Assembly (NCBI RefSeq): GCF_000011645.1
Contig: NC_006270.3
Coordinates: 677,001 to 741,000, forward strand
Direction: 5' to 3'
Origin: Bacillus licheniformis DSM 13 = ATCC 14580
Lineage (GTDB): Bacteria > Bacillota > Bacilli > Bacillales > Bacillaceae
Length of the DNA stretch: 64,000 nt
Shown here: piece after piece, positions 8,197 through 17,777 of the stretch
Layout: every line of letters starts with the position of its first letter
Position numbering within the stretch: position 1 is the stretch's first letter
Notes under the pieces: generated by a model
The model's database searches: none
What the model saw: the letters and a program-made list of their open reading frames with translations, nothing else
What the model was told of the DNA's origin: nothing
Translations under genes and position numbers: made by a program

Positions 8197-8619
8197 CTCA
8201 TAATCTATGTAATAATGTCTGAAACATAATAATCCAAAAAAAGGAAAAAGTCTATTTTATTATGATATTTTAATCGTCAGAGCTTTAAGGACTATTTTCG
8301 ACTTTTTTAATATCGTTTAAATTTTGAGTTTGTTTAATGTTTTTCAGAAGAATCATTCATGGATTCTAAAGAAAAAATATTCTGAAAGAAGAAACCGTCC
8401 TTTCCATCCTATGACGCTTGAATAATTTGAGGTTTTCGAAAAATCCTTATATAGAGCGGGTTTTAACGGTTTTGACCAAACTGAAATTTGTTTCCTTAAA
8501 TAAAAAAAGTTCTACTCTGACTATATTTCTGCAAGAAGTGAATCATGTTTCTATAGACTCACTCAAGTTTTGCTTTGTATGATTAAAAGCGAAAACTCGG
8601 ATGGGAAAGGAAGCTTTTT
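8197..8619. other. AT-rich intergenic region
   Basis: About 420 bases between the divergent DUF4352 gene and mneS. It has several A/T runs and short partial hairpins but no ORF, RNA or repeat that I can support. The mneS promoter must be here. Confidence 0.4.
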
Positions 8620-9492
8620 ATGGAACGGTATGATGAATTAAAAAAAGGTGAAACCGGGGCATGGGTCAGCATCATCGCTTACCTTGTACTGTCGGCTGTT
8701 AAATTGGCCGTCGGGCTTGCATTTCACTCCGAAGCCCTCAGAGCCGACGGACTGAACAATACAACCGATATTATCGCCTCATTAGCGGTGCTGATCGGCC
8801 TCAGGATTTCGCAGAAGCCGCCTGATGAAGACCATCCGTACGGACATTTCCGCGCTGAGACGATCGCCTCGATGATCGCTTCATTTATCATGATGGTGGT
8901 CGGTCTTGAAGTGCTGTACAGCTCGGGCGAAATGCTGTTTAATCCGAAGGAAACGACACCGGACATGATTGCGGCCTGGACGGCTGCAGGCAGCGCCGTC
9001 GTGATGTTTTTGGTTTTCCTCTACAATAAAAGGCTGGCAAAAAAGGTGAACAGCCATGCCCTCTATGCAGCCGCCGCCGATAATAAATCAGATGCCTATG
9101 TCAGCATCGGAACATTCGCAGGCATCTTTGCTTCGCAATTTAACCTTGCATGGGTCGATACGGCAGCCGCGTTTATCATTGGATTAATCATCTGCAAAAC
9201 GGCTTGGGGGATTTTTAAAGAGGCGGCCCATTCCTTGACGGACGGATTCGATATTAAACATATTTCAACCTATAAAGAAACGATCCGGAAAGTTCCCGGC
9301 GTCGGCAACATCAAAGATGTAAAAGCGCGTTATTTGGGCAGCGCCATCCACGTGGAAATTATCGTGGAGGTAAGGTCAGATCTCAACATTGCAGAAAGCC
9401 ATGACATCGCCGATGAAATAGAGAGAAGAATGCAGGAGGAGCACTCGATCGTTCATTCCCATGTTCACATAGAGCCTTCTAAAGAAAAATAA
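8620..9492 (+). CDS. mneS: Cation diffusion facilitator, manganese efflux MneS (YeaB)
   Basis: A 290-residue cation/proton antiporter of the CDF family. Six membrane segments lie in residues about 14-205, with the metal-site motifs DGLNNTTD (TM2) and DNKSD (TM5), and a C-terminal cytoplasmic metal-sensing domain with HVEIIVEV and the His-rich VHSHVHIEP end. Length and place (directly before the yeaCD-yebA operon) match B. subtilis YeaB, now MneS, the minor Mn(II) exporter partnering MneP. The ATG follows GGAAAGGAAG. In B. subtilis MntR activates the main exporter; no MntR site was recognised here. Zinc or iron export cannot be excluded from sequence alone. Confidence 0.9.
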   Translation: MERYDELKKGETGAWVSIIAYLVLSAVKLAVGLAFHSEALRADGLNNTTDIIASLAVLIGLRISQKPPDEDHPYGHFRAETIASMIASFIMMVVGLEVLYSSGEMLFNPKETTPDMIAAWTAAGSAVVMFLVFLYNKRLAKKVNSHALYAAAADNKSDAYVSIGTFAGIFASQFNLAWVDTAAAFIIGLIICKTAWGIFKEAAHSLTDGFDIKHISTYKETIRKVPGVGNIKDVKARYLGSAIHVEIIVEVRSDLNIAESHDIADEIERRMQEEHSIVHSHVHIEPSKEK

Positions 9493-9522
9493 AAAGCGGT
9501 CACTGACCGCTTTTTTTTACTT
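9490..9522 (+). terminator. Terminator after mneS
   Basis: The hairpin AAGCGGTCA / TGACCGCTT is followed by eight T. Confidence 0.9.
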
Positions 9523-9651
9523 TCATCACTCTGTAAATTCGAAATGAAAAAAGACAAAATTCTATTTTCCGCCAGTCAGTTGTTTTCTGGGAGCACATCG
9601 TTTATGGTAAAGTTAAATAAATTCGATTCGTCAGCAATGAGGAGGAAGAGG

Positions 9652-10614
9652 ATGTCATACGAAGAAATGCTGCATCCCGTTTTGGGAAAAGTAGCTGATA
9701 ATATTGACAAAGTAATGGTAGGAAAGAAACATATTGCCGTTTTAAGCCTGACTGCCATTCTTGCAAACGGACACGTTCTGCTGGAAGACGTACCCGGCGT
9801 CGGAAAGACGATGATGGTTCGCACCCTGGCAAAATCAACAGGCGCTGAATTTAAAAGAATCCAGTTTACGCCTGATTTACTGCCTTCAGATGTAACAGGG
9901 GTTTCCATATATAATCCAAAAACGCTGGAATTTGAATACCGTTCAGGTCCGATTATGGGGGACATCATCCTCGCCGATGAAATCAACAGAACATCGCCGA
10001 AAACCCAGTCGGCGCTTCTGGAAGCGATGGAAGAAGGAAGTGTGACAGTAGACGGTGTGACAATGCCGCTCTCAAAGCCTTTTTTTGTGATGGCCACGCA
10101 AAACCCTGTCGAGTATGAGGGGACATACCCGCTGCCGGAAGCTCAGCTTGACCGCTTTTTATTCAAGCTGAGAATGGGATATCCGACAGTCCGCGAAGAG
10201 CTTCAAGTGCTCGATCTTCAGGAAAACCGCAGCCCCATTGAGGAAATTGAGCCTGTCATAGAGAAGGAAGAGCTTGCCGCATTTCAAAAAGAAGCTGAAA
10301 AGGTGTATGTAGACGCTGCGATTAAAGAATACATTGTTGGGATCACCCAAAAAACGAGGAGTCATTCCGCCGTTTATCTCGGGGTGAGTCCGCGCGGCTC
10401 AATCGCCTTGATGAAGGCGGCTCAGGCGTTTGCATTTTTATATAACCGCGATTATGTCATTCCTGATGATATTCAGTATTTGGCGCCTTTTACCCTTGCG
10501 CACAGAATGATCCTGCGGTCAGAGGCGAAATTTGAAGGAAAGCGGCCTGAAGCTGTCCTTCAGGACATCATGTCAAAAACCGAAGTTCCCGTCGGAAGGC
10601 CGATGAGCAGCTGA
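9652..10614 (+). CDS. yeaC: MoxR-type AAA+ ATPase YeaC
   Basis: A 320-residue AAA+ ATPase of the MoxR family, thought to act as a chaperone for metal or von Willebrand-type client proteins. Walker A is VPGVGKT (about residues 47-53), Walker B is ILADEINR, and sensor and lid regions follow (MATQNPVEYEGTYPLPEAQ). An upstream in-frame ATG at 9544 exists, but the ATG at 9652 has an excellent AGGAGG site and gives the same 320-residue length as B. subtilis YeaC. It is the first gene of a three-gene operon with yeaD (overlapping start and stop) and yebA, the common MoxR-DUF58-transglutaminase set. The cellular target is unknown. Confidence 0.93.
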   Translation: MSYEEMLHPVLGKVADNIDKVMVGKKHIAVLSLTAILANGHVLLEDVPGVGKTMMVRTLAKSTGAEFKRIQFTPDLLPSDVTGVSIYNPKTLEFEYRSGPIMGDIILADEINRTSPKTQSALLEAMEEGSVTVDGVTMPLSKPFFVMATQNPVEYEGTYPLPEAQLDRFLFKLRMGYPTVREELQVLDLQENRSPIEEIEPVIEKEELAAFQKEAEKVYVDAAIKEYIVGITQKTRSHSAVYLGVSPRGSIALMKAAQAFAFLYNRDYVIPDDIQYLAPFTLAHRMILRSEAKFEGKRPEAVLQDIMSKTEVPVGRPMSS

Positions 10615-11825
10615 TGAGAGAGCGCATCGGTCTTGTGATGTACGGATGGAAGCTGTTTATTCTGTTTCTTCTGTTTGCTTCAACGTTTTGCTATGCGATG
10701 TTTCAAGGGGGATTTGTCAGCTGGTTTCTGTTCTACTCATTTCTCCCCTTTGCGCTTTATGCTTTCCTGTTTGCTTTTTATCCGCTGAAGAACTTGACAG
10801 CGGAGCGGAGGCTGAGCCAAGGGCAGTATAAAGCCGGTGATCAATTGGAGGCTTTCGTCGTGCTGAAGAGAAAATGGCCTTTTCCGATCATGTTTATGAT
10901 CGTGGAAGACTGCCTGCCTGATTCGCTGGGGAAAAACAGGGGTTCGGCAGAGGCCAAACAGCTTCTCTTTCCTTGGTTTAAAAAAGAAATTAAAATGGCG
11001 TACACGATCGATTCGGTTCCGAGAGGAGACCACCGTTTAGCAAAAATCAGAGTCCGTACAGGTGATCCGCTCGGCCTGCTGGAAAGGGAATGCGAGATTC
11101 AATTGGAAGCTTCCTTTCTCGTTTTGCCTTCCTATCAGGAGATCGCTTACCGCGCCAGCGGAGGCTCTTATGACGAGCATGCAGGCCGCGTTTCAGAGCT
11201 TCGCCGCAAGGACAGTACACTGGCGTCAGGTATCAGAGAATATCAGCCGGGCGACCGTTTTGCATGGGTCGACTGGAAGACGTCAGCCCGCCGCAGCCAG
11301 CTGATGACGAAGGAATTTGAGCAGACGAAAGGGGATGACCTGCTCGTCTTTATGGATCAGTCCCCGTCTGAGGCTTTTGAAGAGATCGTCACGTTTACCG
11401 CTTCCATCATTCGTTCGGCAATGCGGAGCGGGACGAATGCAGGGCTTGTTTCCATTGGTAAGGAGCGGAATGTCTTCCCGGTTCGGCAGGGGGAAGAGCA
11501 GCTGAGAAAGCTGTTCTACTACTTGGCGATTGCCGACTGCAATGCAGTCCAGCCGTTTCACAGTCTGATAGAGGGGGAATTGGGACATTCCGATATGAGA
11601 AAAGCCGTCAAATATATTGTGACAAGCCGCATCACGATCGAACTGGTGCAGGCTTTGAAGAAACCGCTCTCCGGCGGGCGGCCCGTCATTTGTTTGGTGA
11701 AGAAAAAAGGCGGAGATCTATCAAGCGAGGAAAGCGCGGCTGTCCAGCATTTAAAAGCGCGGGGAATCGAAGTAAACGTCATTTACGGGGAACATTTTTC
11801 CCGGGGTTTGGCTGAAGCGAGGTGA
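10614..11825 (+). CDS. yeaD: DUF58 protein YeaD
   Basis: A 403-residue protein with two membrane segments near the start (about residues 12-60) and a cytoplasmic DUF58 region, a von Willebrand A-like fold. The signature is GIREYQPGDRFAWVDWKTSARR, here split at about residues 206-228, with LLVFMDQSPSE following (the metal-site-like DxS). The ATG overlaps the yeaC stop, so translation is coupled. Members pair with MoxR ATPases; this genetic pairing is the main clue to function. Confidence 0.92.
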   Translation: MRERIGLVMYGWKLFILFLLFASTFCYAMFQGGFVSWFLFYSFLPFALYAFLFAFYPLKNLTAERRLSQGQYKAGDQLEAFVVLKRKWPFPIMFMIVEDCLPDSLGKNRGSAEAKQLLFPWFKKEIKMAYTIDSVPRGDHRLAKIRVRTGDPLGLLERECEIQLEASFLVLPSYQEIAYRASGGSYDEHAGRVSELRRKDSTLASGIREYQPGDRFAWVDWKTSARRSQLMTKEFEQTKGDDLLVFMDQSPSEAFEEIVTFTASIIRSAMRSGTNAGLVSIGKERNVFPVRQGEEQLRKLFYYLAIADCNAVQPFHSLIEGELGHSDMRKAVKYIVTSRITIELVQALKKPLSGGRPVICLVKKKGGDLSSEESAAVQHLKARGIEVNVIYGEHFSRGLAEAR

Positions 11826-11829
11826 GAAA

Positions 11830-14055
11830 ATGTTGTCCGGGGGAAAAAGAAACAGGTTCGGTTTATTGCTTTTTTATGTGCTGACTTTTTTGCTGCTGTG
11901 GGAGTGGCTCCGTCCTTTGCAGTATTTTACCGATACGGGGCACACCGTCTTTTTTATTTTATTTATCGCTCTTGTATTTTTGCTTACATTTTTTAAGGTC
12001 CCTTGGTTTATCAGATTTCCGGTCAGCCTTGGCTTCGTTCTGTTTGCACTGCACACGATTTTTTACGAAGGATCGGTGTTTTCACCTTCATGGATTGCCC
12101 TGTTTTTCCAGGATTTAAAGCGAAATTTCTCCTATATTTTCTCCGGCATGTGGCGGGATATGTCGCCGTTGTTTCGGACGCTGCTCTTTTACGTCCTTCT
12201 TTGGCTGCTCGTATACTTGCTGCACTACTGGGTGATCTATCAGCGCAGAATTTTATTCTTTTTTATTATGACCGTTGTTTATGTCGCGGTGATCGATACA
12301 TTTACGCCGTTTGACGCGTCATATGCGATCGTCAGGATCGTGCTGATCGGCTTTTTGCTTCTCGGCCTGCTGTATTTGGAACGGATCAGGGAATCAGAAG
12401 CGCTCAAATCCTCGAAATCGCGGTTTGCCAAATGGTTTGCACCGCTCTTATTGATGACTGCCGCCGCCGTGTGCATCGGCGCGGTCTCGCCAAAAGCCGA
12501 TCCCGTCTGGCCTGATCCGGTGCCGTTTCTGCAGACGGCTGCGACCGGCGATTTTGCTTCCTCAGGCAGAAGCAAAGTCGGCTATGGAACGAATGATGAG
12601 GCATTGGGCGGTCCATTTTCAAAAGACGATACATGGGTATTTACATGGCAGGGAAATGAACGAAGCTATTTCAGGGTGGAAACAAAAAGCCGCTATACAG
12701 GAAAAGGCTGGATTGAAGACGAAAAATCAGGCGCATCCATTCAGCTTGAAGAGGATAAACTGGATTACCAGTGGTACGACGAAAGCGTGAAGACCGAAAC
12801 GCGCAAAGCGATCGTCGATATCGATCCCGCTTACCGGTACGATCATGTCCTGTATCCGATCGGGACGACCGAAATCAAGCTCAATAATTTCTTTGTGCCG
12901 CTCCGCATGAACTTAAATACGGAGAAAATAAAACCGGCCGGCAAGACAGGCGCGGACATTCAGAATCTGGAAAGCTATTCGGTCACCTATAAATCACCCG
13001 TCTTTGATGTCGATCAGCTGAGGAAAGTCAGCTTGGAGTCGGAGGGGAAATGGGCCAGGAGCCATGAGAAGTACCTGCAGCTTCCCACTTCCCTTCCCGA
13101 CCGCGTGAAAACATTGGCGCACGATTTAACGAAAGACGAAGATAATATATATGACAAAGCGAAAGCGATTGAGAAGTATCTCGGTTCTTCCGAATTTTCT
13201 TATGAGACGGAAGATGTCGCTGTTCCTAAAGGAGACCAGGATTACGTCGATCAGTTTTTATTTGAGACGAAAATCGGCTACTGCGACAATTTTTCCACGG
13301 CTATGATCGTACTGCTGCGGTCGGCCGGAATACCGGCCCGCTGGGTGAAAGGCTACACATCCGGTGAATATGCAGGAACGACGGCAGACCGGAAACGCAC
13401 GATGTACGAGGTGACAAACAACAATGCCCACTCCTGGGTTGAAGTGTATTTTGAAGGACAAGGCTGGGTTACGTTTGAACCGACGAAAGGCTTTTTAAAT
13501 CCCGAGCAGCTCGTTGAAGAGTCCAGCGGTCAGCAAGCCGGCGCGGCTTCTGATAAAAAAGAAGATGATAAGAAAAATGATGAAGGCCAGCGTCCGCAGG
13601 ATGCAAAAGAACAAGACAACAAAGAGAAGCCCGAATCCCAGGCAAAGCGTGATGCCAAAGCCGATTCCCATGCCGGAAGCGATGATGCAGACCGTACTCT
13701 TTTGACTGGTGCGGCCGTACTCGGTCTGTTGCTGGCGTTTGCAGCGGTGCTTTACTATACAAGGGTGAAATGGATGCCGCACATCATCATCAACAGGCTG
13801 AAAAAACGGCGTGATGAAGCGGTTTTCTTTAAAGCCTACGACGAACTGCTCCGCCAGCTGAAGCGCCAAGGCATGCAAAAAGAAGAAGGCCAGACGCTGC
13901 GCGAGTTTGCGAAGACGGTTGATGAACGCTTTCAAAGCGGGGACATGACGGCTTTGACTCTTCAATATGAACGGGCTTTGTATCGAAAGGAAGACGCCGC
14001 TAAGCTTTGGAATGATTCGGCGGAGTTATGGGAAAATTTAATTAAAAAGAGATAG
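11830..14055 (+). CDS. yebA: Membrane transglutaminase-like protein YebA
   Basis: A 741-residue membrane protein. About seven N-terminal hydrophobic segments (to residue about 220) are followed by an outside region with a transglutaminase/protease-like fold, a charged Lys/Asp/Glu/Gln linker (about 560-620), one more membrane helix (about 628-650) and a cytoplasmic DUF4129-like tail. The catalytic triad is visible: Cys485 in GYCDNFSTA, His534 in NNAHSWVEVYF and an Asp/Glu in WVTFEPT. Four bases separate it from yeaD, so it is co-transcribed. The role is probably proteolysis or cross-linking at the cell surface under the MoxR/DUF58 pair (inference). Confidence 0.93.
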   Translation: MLSGGKRNRFGLLLFYVLTFLLLWEWLRPLQYFTDTGHTVFFILFIALVFLLTFFKVPWFIRFPVSLGFVLFALHTIFYEGSVFSPSWIALFFQDLKRNFSYIFSGMWRDMSPLFRTLLFYVLLWLLVYLLHYWVIYQRRILFFFIMTVVYVAVIDTFTPFDASYAIVRIVLIGFLLLGLLYLERIRESEALKSSKSRFAKWFAPLLLMTAAAVCIGAVSPKADPVWPDPVPFLQTAATGDFASSGRSKVGYGTNDEALGGPFSKDDTWVFTWQGNERSYFRVETKSRYTGKGWIEDEKSGASIQLEEDKLDYQWYDESVKTETRKAIVDIDPAYRYDHVLYPIGTTEIKLNNFFVPLRMNLNTEKIKPAGKTGADIQNLESYSVTYKSPVFDVDQLRKVSLESEGKWARSHEKYLQLPTSLPDRVKTLAHDLTKDEDNIYDKAKAIEKYLGSSEFSYETEDVAVPKGDQDYVDQFLFETKIGYCDNFSTAMIVLLRSAGIPARWVKGYTSGEYAGTTADRKRTMYEVTNNNAHSWVEVYFEGQGWVTFEPTKGFLNPEQLVEESSGQQAGAASDKKEDDKKNDEGQRPQDAKEQDNKEKPESQAKRDAKADSHAGSDDADRTLLTGAAVLGLLLAFAAVLYYTRVKWMPHIIINRLKKRRDEAVFFKAYDELLRQLKRQGMQKEEGQTLREFAKTVDERFQSGDMTALTLQYERALYRKEDAAKLWNDSAELWENLIKKR

Positions 14056-14057
14056 TC

Positions 14058-14086
14058 TTGACCGCTTTCAGTCGTATTGTTAGAAT
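14058..14086 (+). promoter_or_regulatory. Sigma-A promoter of guaA
   Basis: TTGACC, 17 bases, TAGAAT. It starts just after the yebA stop and would give a leader of about 150 bases before guaA. Confidence 0.75.
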
Positions 14087-14114
14087 AAGTGAATATTAAA
14101 AACCCTTATATATT

Positions 14115-14210
14115 CTTGCTGGCAGGCTCGGCGGCTTATCTATCGGACAAGCCGGGCCTTGTCCCGTGAATGGGGGCAGGACGGCCGTGTGTCTGCCGCC
14201 ATTTTTTCTG
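14115..14210 (+). ncRNA. Structured guaA leader, possible attenuator
   Basis: The leader contains a perfect 7-bp stem with 6-base loop (GGACAAG / CTTGTCC, 14145-14164). A terminator-like stem of GGCAG (14175) with CTGCC (14193) is followed by six T. An upstream pair GGCAG...GGCGGC (14121-14135) can instead pair with CTGCCGCC (14193-14200), so two exclusive folds are possible. It is not a purine riboswitch by sequence. No known class was recognised; it could simply be the yebA terminator. Confidence 0.4.
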
Positions 14211-14243
14211 TGCAAAAAGACAATTTGATAAAGAGGTGACACC

Positions 14244-15785
14244 ATGACGAAGTTAGTAAATGAAATGATTCTTGTGTTGGATTTTGGAAGTCAGTACAAC
14301 CAGCTGATTACCCGCCGCATTCGTGAGTTTGGTGTATATAGTGAATTGCATCCTCATACGTTGACGGCAGAGGAAATCAAAAAAATGAATCCGAAAGGAA
14401 TTATTTTGTCCGGCGGTCCGAACAGCGTTTACGACGAAGGATCTTTCCGCTGCGACGAAAAGATTTTCGAACTGGACATCCCTGTTCTTGGAATTTGCTA
14501 CGGCATGCAGCTGATGACGCATTACCTTGGCGGAAAAGTAGAAGCGGCAAGCCAGCGCGAATACGGAAAAGCAAACATTCATATCGAGGGTGAACCGGAT
14601 CTGTTTAAAGATCTTCCAAACGAACAAGTCGTCTGGATGAGTCATGGTGATCTAGTAGTTGAAGTTCCAGAAGGCTTTACCGTTGATGCGACAAGCCATC
14701 ATTGCCCGAACTCAGCAATGAGCAAGAAGGATAAGAAATGGTACGGCGTTCAATTTCATCCGGAAGTCCGCCATTCAGAATACGGAAACGACCTTTTGAA
14801 GAACTTCGTTTTCGGTGTTTGTGAATGCGTCGGCGAATGGTCAATGGAAAACTTTATTGAGATTGAAATGCAGAAAATCCGCGAAACAGTCGGCGACAAG
14901 CAAGTACTGTGCGCGTTGAGCGGCGGGGTTGACTCCTCTGTCGTTGCGGTCTTGATCCATAAAGCGATCGGCGACCAGCTGACTTGTATTTTCGTAGACC
15001 ACGGGCTCCTTCGAAAAGGTGAAGCGGAAGGCGTGATGAAAACGTTCAGTGAAGGCTTCAACATGAACGTGATCAAAGTGGATGCGAAAGATCGCTTCCT
15101 GAACAAGCTTAAAGGCGTCTCAGACCCTGAACAAAAACGCAAAATCATCGGTAATGAGTTTATCTACGTGTTTGACGATGAAGCGGAAAAACTGAAAGGA
15201 ATTGACTTCCTTGCACAGGGAACGCTATACACTGACATTATCGAGAGCGGAACAGCGACGGCTCAGACGATCAAGTCGCATCACAATGTCGGCGGCCTTC
15301 CTGAAGACATGCAGTTTGAACTGATCGAACCGCTGAATACGCTCTTCAAAGACGAAGTGCGCGCGCTCGGAACCGAGCTTGGCATCCCTGACGAAATTGT
15401 TTGGCGCCAGCCGTTCCCAGGTCCGGGCCTCGGCATCCGCGTTCTTGGAGAAGTGACGGAGGAAAAGCTTGAAATCGTCCGCGAATCAGACGCGATCCTC
15501 CGCGAAGAAATCGCCAAAGCTGATCTTGAAAAAGATATTTGGCAATACTTCACCGTTCTTCCTGATATCCGCAGCGTCGGCGTCATGGGAGACGCAAGAA
15601 CTTATGACTATACGATCGGCATTCGCGCCGTGACATCGATTGACGGCATGACATCAGACTGGGCGAGAATTCCTTGGGATGTCCTTGAGAAAATCTCGAC
15701 ACGGATCGTCAATGAAGTGAAGCACATTAACCGCGTGGTTTACGATATTACGAGCAAGCCGCCTGCAACAATCGAGTGGGAATAA
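14244..15785 (+). CDS. guaA: GMP synthase (glutamine-hydrolysing)
   Basis: A 513-residue cytoplasmic enzyme that converts XMP to GMP with ATP and glutamine. Residues 1-190 form the class I amidotransferase with the triad Cys85 (GICYGMQ), His172 and Glu174 (QFHPEV). The ATP pyrophosphatase part opens with the PP-loop LSGGVDSSVVA, and the GMP synthase C-terminal dimerisation domain ends in PPATIEWE. The length is that of Bacillus GuaA. The ATG follows AAAGAGGTGA. In B. subtilis gabP lies just upstream, but it is missing here. A strong promoter, structured leader and terminator make it a single-gene unit. Confidence 0.98.
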   Translation: MTKLVNEMILVLDFGSQYNQLITRRIREFGVYSELHPHTLTAEEIKKMNPKGIILSGGPNSVYDEGSFRCDEKIFELDIPVLGICYGMQLMTHYLGGKVEAASQREYGKANIHIEGEPDLFKDLPNEQVVWMSHGDLVVEVPEGFTVDATSHHCPNSAMSKKDKKWYGVQFHPEVRHSEYGNDLLKNFVFGVCECVGEWSMENFIEIEMQKIRETVGDKQVLCALSGGVDSSVVAVLIHKAIGDQLTCIFVDHGLLRKGEAEGVMKTFSEGFNMNVIKVDAKDRFLNKLKGVSDPEQKRKIIGNEFIYVFDDEAEKLKGIDFLAQGTLYTDIIESGTATAQTIKSHHNVGGLPEDMQFELIEPLNTLFKDEVRALGTELGIPDEIVWRQPFPGPGLGIRVLGEVTEEKLEIVRESDAILREEIAKADLEKDIWQYFTVLPDIRSVGVMGDARTYDYTIGIRAVTSIDGMTSDWARIPWDVLEKISTRIVNEVKHINRVVYDITSKPPATIEWE

Positions 15786-15787
15786 GA

Positions 15788-15826
15788 AAAATGCCTCAGC
15801 CGCATGAAGCTGGGGCATTTTTTATT
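15788..15826 (+). terminator. Terminator of guaA
   Basis: The hairpin ATGCCTCAGC / GCTGGGGCAT is followed by six T. Confidence 0.9.
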
Positions 15827-16140
15827 GGTGGAGCAGTAGATTGGATGATATAACGCTTATATCTTCCGTTTTCATCGCCGCAGCCGCTGTGCCATGAATC
15901 TTCCGATCACAGAGTGACAACTGAACAAGGCATTAAAGTCTACGATACAGTTCAAACGGTGTTCGAAGCGCGGTCTTGTCGGAGGATATGACGCGGAAAC
16001 AGAATATCACGCTAAAAAAAGAGCGTGTTTTATTTGAATTGAAAGAAAACCGGGGATTGAGCCCCTTCAGACCACGATCAGAATTTGGAAAAACAACGAA
16101 CGAAGCGAACATTAAAATCATGAATGTTCGTTTTTTTGTA
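15827..16140. other. Intergenic region with a second terminator hairpin
   Basis: No credible gene. It contains a small stem CACGC/GCGTG (about 16009-16027) and a strong terminator-like hairpin GCGAACATT / AATGTTCG with seven T (16105-16137) just before the pbuG promoter. The latter suggests the end of a lost or very short transcript. Confidence 0.45.
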
Positions 16141-16169
16141 TTGTGTTCAACGTTAGATATTGCTACAAT
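16141..16169 (+). promoter_or_regulatory. Sigma-A promoter of pbuG
   Basis: TTGTGT, 17 bases, TACAAT with a TGC just before the -10. It lies about 25 bases before the riboswitch. Confidence 0.7.
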
Positions 16170-16189
16170 AGTATAGTAATTTAAAAAAG

Positions 16190-16350
16190 ACTTGTCGTAT
16201 AATCATGGGGATATGGCCCATAAGTTTCTACCAAGCTACCGTAAATAGCTTGACTACGCTTGTATACAATATTTTATCCGTGAAAAATCATTTTTTCAGT
16301 ATGAAATATGCCGTAGTCAAGCGTCCCGCCAGTTGGGGCGTTTTTTGTTT
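16190..16350 (+). ncRNA. Guanine riboswitch with terminator, pbuG leader
   Basis: The aptamer (16190-16262) has the purine-riboswitch core: TATAATCATGGGGATATGGC, then CCATAAGTTTCTACC and CCGTAAA, closing with GACTACG. The C in GACTA (rather than T in GATTA) marks guanine/hypoxanthine specificity. Downstream, GTAGTCAAGC (about 16315-16324) can pair with the 3' side of the aptamer stem (GCTTGACTAC) as antiterminator, while GCGTCCC...GGGGCGT plus T-run (to about 16348) forms the terminator. High guanine should thus stop transcription before pbuG. Confidence 0.95.
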
Positions 16351-16408
16351 AAAAGCAAAGGTTTATGAAACAATAAAAGCGACAGACAAACGAGAGGAGT
16401 ATACCATT

Positions 16409-17731
16409 TTGAAGCGTTACTTTCAGTTTGAAGAATTGGGCACAAATTATCGGAGAGAAATGATCGGCGGACTCACCACATTTTTGTCCATGGCATATAT
16501 TTTGATCGTCAACCCGCTTACCCTTTCTCTGGCGTCGGTGGAAAATTTCCCGGATGCATTGAGAATGGATCAAAGCGCGGTCTTTACGGCAACCGCGGTT
16601 GCAGCAGCCGTCGGTTGTTTTATCATGGGGCTGCTCGCGAAGTATCCGATCGCTCTGGCGCCCGGAATGGGGCTTAACGCATTCTTTGCATTCTCAGTCA
16701 TCCTGAATATGCAGATTCCTTGGCAGACGGCTCTTTCAGGCGTTATGGTTTCCGGACTTATTTTTATCGTTCTTTCGCTATCCGGTTTAAGGGAAAAAAT
16801 TATCAATTCGATTCCTTATGAGCTGAAAATGGCTGTCGGTGCGGGGATTGGCCTGTTTATCGCTTTCGTCGGTTTGCAGGGCTCCAAAATCGTCGTATCC
16901 AACCCGGATACGATTGTGTCGTTTGGGAATATTCATTCAGGTCCCGTTCTTTTGACTGTTTTCGGACTGATCATCACTGTCATTTTAATGGTATTGCGCG
17001 TCAACGGCGGCATTTTCTTCGGGATGCTGATCACGGCGATTGTCGGCATGATTTTCGGACAGATTGACGTTCCTGACAAAATCGTCGGTGCCGTTCCTAG
17101 TCTTGCGCCAACATTTGGACAAGCCTTTATCCACCTTCATGATATCTTTACGGTGCAAATGCTTGTCGTCATTTTAACGTTTTTATTCGTCGACTTTTTT
17201 GATACGGCCGGTACTTTGGTGGGTGTTGCATCACAAGCCGGTTTGATGAAGGATAACAAACTGCCGCGCGCGGGAAGAGCTTTGCTTGCCGATTCTTCCG
17301 CAACTGTGGCCGGAGCGATCCTTGGTACATCGACAACGACCGCTTATGTTGAGTCAAGCGCCGGGGTAGCGGCCGGAGCGAGAAGCGGTTTTGCGGCGAT
17401 TGTAACCGGCGTTTTGTTCTTGCTGTCGCTGTTCTTCTCGCCCGTACTCAGCGTTATCACTTCACAAGTGACGGCGCCTGCTTTAATCATCGTCGGCGTG
17501 CTGATGGTGGCGAATCTCAACAAAATCGACTGGACCAAATTTGAGATTGCGGTGCCCGCATTCTTCACGATGATCGCGATGCCGCTGACATATAGCATCG
17601 CCACCGGAATCGCGATCGGATTTATTTTCTACCCGATCACGATGATTTTTAAAGGCAAAGCAAAAGAGATCCATCCGATTATGTACGGACTGGCTGTCGT
17701 ATTTATTCTTTATTTCATTTTCTTGAAATAG
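16409..17731 (+). CDS. pbuG: Hypoxanthine/guanine permease PbuG
   Basis: A 440-residue membrane transporter of the AzgA/NCS2 purine permease group, importing hypoxanthine and guanine. About 12-13 hydrophobic segments are present, with family motifs GGLTTFLSMAYI, APGMGLNAFFAF, FVDFFDTAGTLVGVA and ADSSATVAGAILGTSTTT. An upstream open frame would extend it by 68 codons, but the TTG at 16409 follows GAGAGGAG and gives exactly the B. subtilis length and N-terminus. The guanine riboswitch upstream fits the substrate. It is a single gene with terminator. Confidence 0.97.
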   Translation: MKRYFQFEELGTNYRREMIGGLTTFLSMAYILIVNPLTLSLASVENFPDALRMDQSAVFTATAVAAAVGCFIMGLLAKYPIALAPGMGLNAFFAFSVILNMQIPWQTALSGVMVSGLIFIVLSLSGLREKIINSIPYELKMAVGAGIGLFIAFVGLQGSKIVVSNPDTIVSFGNIHSGPVLLTVFGLIITVILMVLRVNGGIFFGMLITAIVGMIFGQIDVPDKIVGAVPSLAPTFGQAFIHLHDIFTVQMLVVILTFLFVDFFDTAGTLVGVASQAGLMKDNKLPRAGRALLADSSATVAGAILGTSTTTAYVESSAGVAAGARSGFAAIVTGVLFLLSLFFSPVLSVITSQVTAPALIIVGVLMVANLNKIDWTKFEIAVPAFFTMIAMPLTYSIATGIAIGFIFYPITMIFKGKAKEIHPIMYGLAVVFILYFIFLK

Positions 17732-17740
17732 GCTGTAGGA

Positions 17741-17777
17741 AAAAGCGCTTGTTCATTTGAACGAGCGCCTTTTTTTA
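17741..17777 (+). terminator. Terminator of pbuG
   Basis: The arms GCGCTTGTTCA and TGAACGAGCGC are followed by seven T. Confidence 0.9.

Noticed and set aside
15976..16176. A 66-codon frame between guaA and pbuG
   Set aside because: It crosses two hairpins and the pbuG promoter, and has no family likeness.
16205..16408. An N-terminal extension of pbuG
   Set aside because: It would translate the riboswitch and terminator; the TTG at 16409 has a good ribosome site and gives the known length.
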